A DNA stretch of 40,354 nt from Desulfacinum sp. GTDB lineage: Bacteria; Desulfobacterota; Syntrophobacteria; Syntrophobacterales; DSM-9756. The position numbers and the translations under genes were made by a program. Shown here in pieces: positions 34,263 through 40,354 of the stretch (within the stretch, counting starts at the first letter, position 1; each line of letters begins with the position of its first letter). The notes beneath the pieces are model-generated. The model ran no database searches. It was not told where the DNA came from and saw nothing but the letters and a program-made list of their open reading frames with translations. The stretch is from assembly GCA_014359885.1 (NCBI GenBank), contig JACIYN010000036.1, positions 1-40,354 on the forward strand. The letters run 5' to 3'.

Positions 34263-35477
34263 TTATAGGACATAGCCCGTCTCGCTGTGCTGAGTCAGAT
34301 CCAGTCCCTGGACCTCCTCTTCCCCGGCCACACGAAGGCCCGTGAGCTTGTCGGTGACCTTGAGAAGGACCCAGCTCACGGCAAACGAATAGACGATGGC
34401 GCCCACGGCGCCGATGGCCTGGACGAGGAACTGTTTGGGATTGCCGTGGAAAAGGCCGTCGGCCCCCGCCGGATTGAAGCCGGTGGAAGCAAACAGCCCC
34501 GTGGCCAAGGCCCCCCAGAGGCCCCCCACGCCATGGATCCCCACCACGTCCAGGGCGTCGTCGTAGCCCAGGCGTTCCTTCAACAAGACGGCGCCGTAAC
34601 AGAGGACTCCGGCCAGAAGGCCAATCCAGACGGCGGCCAAAGGCCCCACGAATCCGGCGGCCGGCGTGACGGCCACCAGGCCCGCCACCGCCCCCGATGC
34701 CGCCCCCAGGGTGGTGGGCCTGCCGATCTTGATCCATTCCGCCACGATCCAGGAGACGGCCGCCGCTCCGGTGGCCACCTGGGTGTTGAAGAAGGCCAGA
34801 ACGGCCACTGCATCGGCCTTGAGGGCGCTTCCTGCATTGAACCCGAACCACCCGAACCACAAAAGCCCCGCTCCCAGAACCGTCAGGGGCAGGTTGTGGG
34901 GCTGGAAGGGCTCCCGGCGGTATCCGCGGCGCCTGCCCACGACCAGGGCCGCCGCCAAGGCCGCCACGCCGGAATTGATGTGAATGACCGTACCGCCGGC
35001 AAAGTCCAGGGCGCCCAGGCCCCCGATCCAGCCGCCCCCCCATACCCAATGGCAGACGGGAAAGTAGACCAGCAGGGTCCAGAGAATGGTAAAGCAGAGG
35101 AACCCGGAAAATTTCATGCGCTCGGCAAAGGCGCCGGTGATGAGGGCCGGGGTGATGATGGCGAACATGAGCTGGAACGCGCAAAAGAGAAGATGGGGGA
35201 TGGAATCCGCATAAGGCCCCGCTTCCAGCCCCACGGACCGGAGACCCGCCCAGTCCAGACCTCCGATCACGCCCCACCGGTCCGGGCCGAAGGCCAGGCT
35301 GTAGCCCGCCACCACCCACAGGAGCGACACCACCCCCAGACAGATGAAACTTTGCAGCATGGTGGCCAGTACATTTTTGGAGCGAACCAGCCCGCCGTAG
35401 AAAAGAGCCAGCCCCGGCGTCATGAGCATCACCAGCGCCGTTGCCATCAGCATGAATGCCGTGTCCCCCGTGTTCAT
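34263..35477 (-). CDS. amtB: Ammonium channel AmtB
   Basis: A 404-residue Amt/Rh-family ammonium channel with about eleven hydrophobic helices and no cleaved signal visible. Family signatures are FYGGLVRSKNVLATMLQSF and the two pore histidines in GGTVIHINSGVAALAAALVVG and VVGIHGVGGLWGALATG. Also present are GFVGPLAAVWIGLLAG and the C-terminal GlnK-contact tail ending ...HSETGYVL. It starts at ATG 35477, followed by MNTGDTAFMLMATALV. It is upstream of glnK and nifA and preceded by a sigma-54-like site, as expected for nitrogen-limited expression. Confidence 0.96.
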   Translation of the reverse strand: MNTGDTAFMLMATALVMLMTPGLALFYGGLVRSKNVLATMLQSFICLGVVSLLWVVAGYSLAFGPDRWGVIGGLDWAGLRSVGLEAGPYADSIPHLLFCAFQLMFAIITPALITGAFAERMKFSGFLCFTILWTLLVYFPVCHWVWGGGWIGGLGALDFAGGTVIHINSGVAALAAALVVGRRRGYRREPFQPHNLPLTVLGAGLLWFGWFGFNAGSALKADAVAVLAFFNTQVATGAAAVSWIVAEWIKIGRPTTLGAASGAVAGLVAVTPAAGFVGPLAAVWIGLLAGVLCYGAVLLKERLGYDDALDVVGIHGVGGLWGALATGLFASTGFNPAGADGLFHGNPKQFLVQAIGAVGAIVYSFAVSWVLLKVTDKLTGLRVAGEEEVQGLDLTQHSETGYVL

Positions 35478-35555
35478 CGCCCTTTGCCCTCCTTCGTCTC
35501 GTGGTTTTCGGCTGCGTCGGCCCCGCCGCGGGCCGCCTCTTCGGGCCTATGGAGG

Positions 35556-35569
35556 GCAAAGGGCATGCC
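35556..35569 (-). promoter_or_regulatory. Candidate sigma-54 promoter of amtB-glnK-nifA
   Basis: Minus strand CGGCATGCCCTTTGC keeps the invariant GG and GC with 10 bases between them and TTGC at -12, about 80 bases before the amtB ATG. It is weaker at -24 (CGGCAT) than the nifH site. Confidence 0.5.
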
Positions 35570-35742
35570 GGGATGATGGAGGCGGACAAAATACCTTTTG
35601 AAATCAGGGATTTGAAAGATCCTGGCCGGGCATTCCGGCGCGCGGAACGTCACAAATGGGGAGGCCCGGGGGTACAAACTTGTCGACGGAAAGCGGGGGC
35701 GGGGCGGCCCGGAGAAGTTAAGGGGTTGGAATCCAGGGGATT

Positions 35743-36378
35743 TTAGGTCGATACATTTTTGTGCCCCACCGTTTCATAGAAGACGACGGTTCCCTTCCCA
35801 AACGCGCGGCGCCGGAGGGCGATCCAATTCTCGGAGGCCAGGAGGGCATCGGTCCCCCCGGCGTCCAGGTAGTCCCGGAAGGCCCGGTGGTGTTCGCTTC
35901 CGGCTGTTCGTTCCACCAGGGAGAGGGCCGCCAGGACCATGCGGCCGGCAAGGGATCCGGGACACCCATAGTCCAGGACGAAGAGACGCCCGGAAGGGAT
36001 CAGCACGCGGCGGGCCTCCGCCAGCATGGCCCGGCGGACCGGTGCGGACTTTTCATGCAAGGCGAAGGACAGGATGAGGCCGTCGAAGACGGCATCCGGG
36101 AAGGGGAGGCGCGCGGCATCGCCCCGCACCAAGGCGGCGCCGCAAAGGCCGGCCTTCCGGCCCGCTTGGGCCAGCATGGCCGCCGACAGGTCCAGCCCCG
36201 TCGTCTGCACGCCTTCCCGACGGAGGGCCGCCGCCTGGATTCCCGTTCCGCAGCACACGTCCAGCACCCGGCGGCATCCCGCCGCGCGCACGGCCCGCGT
36301 GACGGCTGACCGTGCAGGGGCGATCCAAGGCTCCATGAAGTCGTAATACCGGGCGAAAAGCGCGTAGTCGTCGGTCAT
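35743..36378 (-). CDS. Class I SAM-dependent methyltransferase
   Basis: A 211-residue methyltransferase of the UbiE/Methyltransf-11 type. SAM-binding motif I is VLDVCCGTGIQAAAL, motif II region GLDLSAAMLAQA, and a later motif reads ARRVLIPSGRLFVLDYG. ATG 36378 follows GGGAGCGGCC; the open frame extends to 36456 without support. The substrate is unknown. It is divergent from a second methyltransferase gene across a 225-base AT-richer intergenic region and could share its control. It is near metK and ahcY, which would supply SAM and clear SAH, although this is on the opposite strand. Confidence 0.82.
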   Translation of the reverse strand: MTDDYALFARYYDFMEPWIAPARSAVTRAVRAAGCRRVLDVCCGTGIQAAALRREGVQTTGLDLSAAMLAQAGRKAGLCGAALVRGDAARLPFPDAVFDGLILSFALHEKSAPVRRAMLAEARRVLIPSGRLFVLDYGCPGSLAGRMVLAALSLVERTAGSEHHRAFRDYLDAGGTDALLASENWIALRRRAFGKGTVVFYETVGHKNVST

Positions 36379-36435
36379 GGCCGCTCCCTGTTTGTGACTC
36401 TTTTGTGACGATCCTAACAGAGTGCGAAGGACCCC

Positions 36436-36463
36436 TTGACATTTTTTTCTCAACAAGTATGGT
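36436..36463 (+). promoter_or_regulatory. Sigma-70-type promoter for the plus-strand methyltransferase
   Basis: TTGACA (36436-36441), a 16-base spacer and TATGGT (36458-36463) lie in an AT-rich island. They leave an untranslated leader of about 130 bases before ATG 36603. Confidence 0.55.
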
Positions 36464-36602
36464 TCTCAAAATGTTTCGATCCAAATGATGCTAATGCCAA
36501 AATTCACACCTCGTATATTTCGTAGATAAAGTGTATTTGACCACATCAAATATCGGGTTGATCTCGTCCCCTGAACCCACGGCTGCCAAAGGGAGGGTGG
36601 AG

Positions 36603-37370
36603 ATGAAAGGACAACCATGCCGCATCGTCTTTCCAAGGGTTTCCGACGCACTGGACCAGGACGAAGAATGGATCTTCGTGGAAAGGGGAGGACGGATGCA
36701 AAAGATCCGCCTCCACAACTACGGGGACATCTACCGGATCCCCGGACTCTACGAAGAGCTTTTCTACAAGAAACTGGGATGCGATTCGCCCAACGTGGTT
36801 TGCGGCCTGCTCGACCGGGCCATGAAACGCCATGGAGGGCCCGACTCTTTGCGGGTCCTCGATTTCGGCGCCGGCAACGGCATGGTGGCCGAAAAGCTCA
36901 GCGAGCTTCGACACTGCGAGTTTCTCGTGGGCATTGACATCCTGAAAGAGGCCAAGGAAGCCGCCGAAAGGGATCGCCCCGGGCTGTACGATCATTATTG
37001 GGTCATGGACCTGGCGCGGCTGGACGAATTCAGTCGCAAGCGCCTTCAATCGTATCGGTTCAACACGCTGGTGACGGTAGCGGCCCTGGGCTTCAACGAT
37101 ATCCCCACCCGGGCCTTTCTCAATGCGTTCAATCTGGTGCCCAAGGGATCCTGGATCGCCTTCAACATCCGGGACAAATTCCTGCGCGAAGATGACCGCT
37201 CGGGCTACCGGAACGCGTTGGACAGGCTTCAGGATTCCTGTTTCCAAATCCTGGAGCAAACCGACTACTGCCACCGCCGTTCCATCACGGGCCGGAAACT
37301 GTGCTACCGGGCCATCGTGGGGCAAAAGACGGCGGAAGCGGACATCGAGGATCTGTTCGAGAAGCGGTGA
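36603..37370 (+). CDS. Class I SAM-dependent methyltransferase (putative)
   Basis: A 255-residue protein with a Rossmann methyltransferase core from about residue 75. Motif I is VLDFGAGNGMVAEKL, followed by GIDILKEAKEAAERD and WVMDLARLDEF. The N-terminal 70 residues (MKGQPCRIVFPRVSDALDQDEEWIFVERGG, cited in part) are a separate segment of unknown function. The start is taken at ATG 36603 because AAAGGGAGGGTGGAG precedes it; upstream in-frame starts lack a site. It is followed by metK and ahcY on the same strand but with a 360-base gap. The substrate is unknown. Confidence 0.78.
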   Translation: MKGQPCRIVFPRVSDALDQDEEWIFVERGGRMQKIRLHNYGDIYRIPGLYEELFYKKLGCDSPNVVCGLLDRAMKRHGGPDSLRVLDFGAGNGMVAEKLSELRHCEFLVGIDILKEAKEAAERDRPGLYDHYWVMDLARLDEFSRKRLQSYRFNTLVTVAALGFNDIPTRAFLNAFNLVPKGSWIAFNIRDKFLREDDRSGYRNALDRLQDSCFQILEQTDYCHRRSITGRKLCYRAIVGQKTAEADIEDLFEKR

Positions 37371-37729
37371 GTCCGGTGGACCTGACGGCTGGGACGGGCC
37401 GAAGCCCCGGGGGAACTTCCAGGAACGCCGAGACGAGCGTTTCAACGGAGCGCCGCCTTCCGGGCCGCAGAAGAGCCTCCGGATGTCGGATAGGCCATCG
37501 GGCACAGTTCCCGTCACATCAAGACCTTGCGATGGATCTTCCCGGCGGGGCTGCAGCCACGCGGTTACCACGAGAGGGGCAACTCTCCGGCCGGCTGCCA
37601 GGGTTATTCGGGCGCACCGACGTTGAGATGAAAGCGCAGGGGCCGAGATGCTCTCTGCCTGTTGAAAACGACCTGCCGGCCGTTTGAACCGCGGCCGACA
37701 CAAGACACAAAAGGAGGAAGAAAACGGTC
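37371..37729. repeat. Intergenic gap before metK with a diverged repeat copy
   Basis: No gene is seen. A diverged copy of the palindromic repeat family lies at about 37486-37580 (GTCGGATAGGCCATCGGGCA, then CGGCGGGGCTGCAGCCACG and GTTACCACGAGAGG). No recognisable SAM riboswitch was found in front of metK, judged by eye. Confidence 0.5.
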
Positions 37730-38959
37730 ATGGGCAAAGAAAGGTTTCTCTTCACGTCCGAATCGGTGACGGAAGGACATCCGGACAAGATCGCCGACCG
37801 AATTTCCGATGCGGTGCTGGATGCCATCATGGCACAGGACCAGGAATGCCGTGTCGCCTGTGAAACCATGGTCACCACCGGCATGGCGGTGGTTTCCGGC
37901 GAGATCACCACCGGATGTTGGGTGGACATCGCTGAGATTGTCCGGCAGACGATCCGTGAGATCGGCTACGACGGCTCCGACATGGGCTTCGACTGGAGAA
38001 CCTGCGCGGTGATCACCAGCATCGACAAACAATCGCCGGATATCTCCCAAGGGGTGACAGCCGGCGAAGGGCTCTTTGAAGAACAGGGGGCCGGCGACCA
38101 GGGGCTCATGTTCGGCTACGCCTGCACGGAAACCAGCACCCTCATGCCCATGCCGATTCACTACGCCCACCGCATCACCCGCCGCCTGGCGGAAGTGCGA
38201 AAGGACGGCATCCTGGGCTTTTTGCGCCCGGACGGCAAGTCGCAAGTGACCGTGGAATACGTGGACGGCCGGCCGCGCCGCGTGGACACCGTGGTGGTGG
38301 CCTCCCAGCACCACCCGGACGTCTCTTACGAAACCTTGCAGGAAGGCATCATCGAAGAGGTGATCAAGAAAGCCATCCCCGAAGAATTTCTGGACGCGCA
38401 AACCAAATATTTCATCAACGCCACGGGGCGCTTTGTCATCGGAGGCCCCATGGGGGATTGCGGCCTCACGGGCCGCAAGATCATCGTGGACACCTACGGC
38501 GGTTACGGGCGCCACGGCGGCGGGTGCTTTTCGGGCAAGGATCCGTCCAAGGTGGATCGCACCGCTTCCTACATGGCCCGGTACGTGGCCAAAAACATCG
38601 TGGCGGCCGGCCTGGCGGACAGGTGCGAGGTGCAGCTGGCCTATGCCATCGGGGTGGCGGAGCCGGTGAGCGTCATGGTGGATACCTTCGGAACCGGAAA
38701 GTTCCCCTCGGAACAGATCACGGAATGGGTACGCCAGGTCTTTCGGCTGAAACCTGCCCAGATGATCCGCGACCTGCGCCTTCTTCGCCCCATTTTCAAG
38801 AAGACGGCCGCCTACGGTCATTTCGGCCGGAACGATCCCGACTTCACATGGGAACGAACGGACAAGGCGGACGCCTTGGCGCAACGGGCGGGCCTGGGAA
38901 GTTCGGAGCGGCCCGCGGCAGCTTCCGGCGATCGGCGCGGCATGCGCGTGGTTCGCTGA
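37730..38959 (+). CDS. metK: S-adenosylmethionine synthetase
   Basis: Makes SAM from methionine and ATP. The 409-residue protein has the family motifs [36 protein letters not shown], and [25 protein letters not shown] (each cited in part), plus the C-terminal [12 protein letters not shown]. Length is slightly over the usual 385-400, with a short poorly conserved tail. AGGAGG lies about 13 bases before ATG 37730, a long spacing. ahcY follows 103 bases later on the same strand. Confidence 0.97.
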   Translation: MGKERFLFTSESVTEGHPDKIADRISDAVLDAIMAQDQECRVACETMVTTGMAVVSGEITTGCWVDIAEIVRQTIREIGYDGSDMGFDWRTCAVITSIDKQSPDISQGVTAGEGLFEEQGAGDQGLMFGYACTETSTLMPMPIHYAHRITRRLAEVRKDGILGFLRPDGKSQVTVEYVDGRPRRVDTVVVASQHHPDVSYETLQEGIIEEVIKKAIPEEFLDAQTKYFINATGRFVIGGPMGDCGLTGRKIIVDTYGGYGRHGGGCFSGKDPSKVDRTASYMARYVAKNIVAAGLADRCEVQLAYAIGVAEPVSVMVDTFGTGKFPSEQITEWVRQVFRLKPAQMIRDLRLLRPIFKKTAAYGHFGRNDPDFTWERTDKADALAQRAGLGSSERPAAASGDRRGMRVVR

Positions 38960-39062
38960 TTTTCGGTACCCGATTCCTTGCAACAATCCACACCAACAAC
39001 GGGGCGGAGCCGGCGGGTCCGGCCGGAGCCGTTTCGGTAGGCCCTTACGAGGAGAAGATTCC

Positions 39063-40325
39063 ATGCACGTTCCAGCTGACGTGACCGATCTCGCACTGGC
39101 TTCCGCAGGACGAAAGAGGATCGAGTGGGCGGCTCAAGCCATGCCGGTTCTCGCTTCCATCGAGGACGAATTCCGAAGGGAAAGACCCCTGGAAGGCGTG
39201 ACCCTGGGGGCGTGCCTTCACGTGACCACGGAAACGGCCCGGCTCATGCAAGTGCTCAAGGCGGGAGGCGCCCGGATCGCCCTGTGCGCTTCCAATCCCC
39301 TTTCCACCCAGGATGATGTGGCCGCTTCCCTGGTGGTCCATGACGGCATCAGCGTCTATGCGCGCCGGGGCGAGGACCGGGAAACGTATTTCAACCACAT
39401 TCACGCGGTGCTGGATACCCGCCCCCGATTGACCATGGACGACGGGGCCGACCTGGTTTCCACGATCCACACGGAGCGGCGCGACCTGAGGGAGGGGGTT
39501 CTGGGGGGCACGGAAGAAACCACCACGGGGGTGATACGTCTTCGGAGCATGGCGGAAAAGGGGGTGCTGGGTTATCCCATCATCGCGGTGAACGACGCCG
39601 ACACCAAGCACCTGTTCGACAACCGCTACGGCACGGGGCAGAGCACCGTGGACGGGATCATTCGGGCCACCAACCGTCTTTTGGCCGGCAGCACCTTCGT
39701 GGTGAGCGGCTACGGCTGGTGCGGGCGCGGTGTGGCCATGCGCGCTTCAGGCTTGGGAGCCCGCGTCATCGTCACGGAAGTGGATCCCCTCCGGGCCTTG
39801 GAAGCGGTGATGGACGGATACACCGTCACCACCATGGACGAAGCGGCCGCCCTCGGGGACTTTTTCTGCACGGTGACGGGAGACATGCACGTGCTCCGTC
39901 GGGAACATTTCGAAAAGATGAAGGATGGAGCCATCCTATGTAATTCCGGTCACTTCGACGTTGAAATCGAACTTCCCGCCCTGGCGGACCTGGCGGTCCA
40001 ACGGCGGCAAATCCGGAAGGAAGTGGAAGAATTTCTCTTGGCGGACGGGCGCCGCATCAACGTTTTGGCCGAAGGCCGGCTGGTGAACCTGTCGGCGGCC
40101 GAGGGGCATCCGTCCAGCGTGATGGACATGAGTTTCGCCAATCAGGCGCTGTGCGCCGCTCACCTAGCCCGAAACGGTCACGACGGAAGCCCCCGGGTCC
40201 TGCCGGTTCCTCCGGAGATAGATCGAAAAATCGCCCGCATCAAGCTCCGTTCCATGGGGGTGGTCATCGACTCGCTCACCCCCGAACAGGAAAAGTACCT
40301 GTCCTCGTGGGAAATGGGGACGTAG
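39063..40325 (+). CDS. ahcY: Adenosylhomocysteinase
   Basis: Hydrolyses S-adenosylhomocysteine to homocysteine and adenosine with bound NAD. The 420 residues contain [20 protein letters not shown], substrate site [16 protein letters not shown] motif [22 protein letters not shown], and [10 protein letters not shown] with [12 protein letters not shown] (each cited in part). It lacks the ~40-residue insertion of the mammalian-type enzyme, as in many bacteria and archaea. GAGGAGAAG precedes ATG 39063. It ends 29 bases before the window edge. With metK it supports the methylation cycle. Confidence 0.97.
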   Translation: MHVPADVTDLALASAGRKRIEWAAQAMPVLASIEDEFRRERPLEGVTLGACLHVTTETARLMQVLKAGGARIALCASNPLSTQDDVAASLVVHDGISVYARRGEDRETYFNHIHAVLDTRPRLTMDDGADLVSTIHTERRDLREGVLGGTEETTTGVIRLRSMAEKGVLGYPIIAVNDADTKHLFDNRYGTGQSTVDGIIRATNRLLAGSTFVVSGYGWCGRGVAMRASGLGARVIVTEVDPLRALEAVMDGYTVTTMDEAAALGDFFCTVTGDMHVLRREHFEKMKDGAILCNSGHFDVEIELPALADLAVQRRQIRKEVEEFLLADGRRINVLAEGRLVNLSAAEGHPSSVMDMSFANQALCAAHLARNGHDGSPRVLPVPPEIDRKIARIKLRSMGVVIDSLTPEQEKYLSSWEMGT

Positions 40326-40354
40326 CGACAGGTCTCACGCCCCCTGCAGATCCG

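Noticed and set aside
38960..39062. Possible SAH riboswitch before ahcY
   Set aside because: A CCGGC/GCCGG hairpin is present but the conserved SAH-riboswitch core was not seen by eye; a covariance-model search would decide.

Overview
This is a high-GC bacterial window. It looks like an anaerobic Desulfobacterota (deltaproteobacterial, Syntrophobacter/Desulfacinum-like) chromosome. That placement is inferred from the nifH-nifI1-nifI2-nifD-nifK order, heavy use of sigma-54 regulators and promoters, a methanogen-type thymidylate synthase, and what reads as a three-gene selenoprotein operon. Long open frames antisense to real genes are common here because of base composition, and they are not annotated.

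Layout. (1) 0.1-10.5 kb, minus strand: a metal-efflux group (ABC exporter, TolC-like lipoprotein, YHS-domain protein, CusB-like adaptor, CusA-like RND pump), with a near-perfect sigma-54 promoter in front of the ABC gene. (2) 10.3-11.6 kb: a gene-free tract of palindromic and dispersed repeats. (3) 11.6-16.0 kb, plus strand: a regulatory operon of two histidine-kinase genes and an NtrC-type regulator, behind its own sigma-54-like promoter. The first kinase lacks the usual phospho-acceptor His and has an apparent 5' frameshift. (4) 16.3-18.8 kb, minus strand: three overlapping genes containing four in-frame TGA codons. They are an unrecognised protein, a periplasmic rhodanese fused to a DsbD-type membrane reductase, and a small thioredoxin-like protein. 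All four TGAs sit where Sec/Cys is plausible, and three are followed by SECIS-like hairpins. This is the most unusual content of the window. (5) 19.3-20.7 kb: an ArsR regulator divergent from a methanogen-type thymidylate synthase. (6) 20.7-22.2 kb: a QueG-like Fe-S protein and a lipoprotein. (7) 22.3-35.6 kb, minus strand: amtB-glnK-nifA and nifH-nifI1-nifI2-nifD-nifK-nifE-(cyanase-like)-nifN-nifB. (8) 35.7-40.3 kb: two SAM methyltransferases, metK and ahcY.

How the genes fit together. AmtB and GlnK would sense or import ammonium. NifA would activate the sigma-54 nifH promoter. NifHDK form nitrogenase, NifE/N/B build its cofactor, and NifI1/NifI2 would switch its activity off. The efflux genes, the NtrC-type two-component genes and their sigma-54 promoters suggest a metal- or stress-responsive circuit. 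The selenoprotein operon suggests a selenium-based thiol/sulfur relay across the inner membrane. MetK, AhcY and the methyltransferases form a SAM/SAH cycle block. No tRNA, rRNA, CRISPR array, transposase or phage gene was seen.
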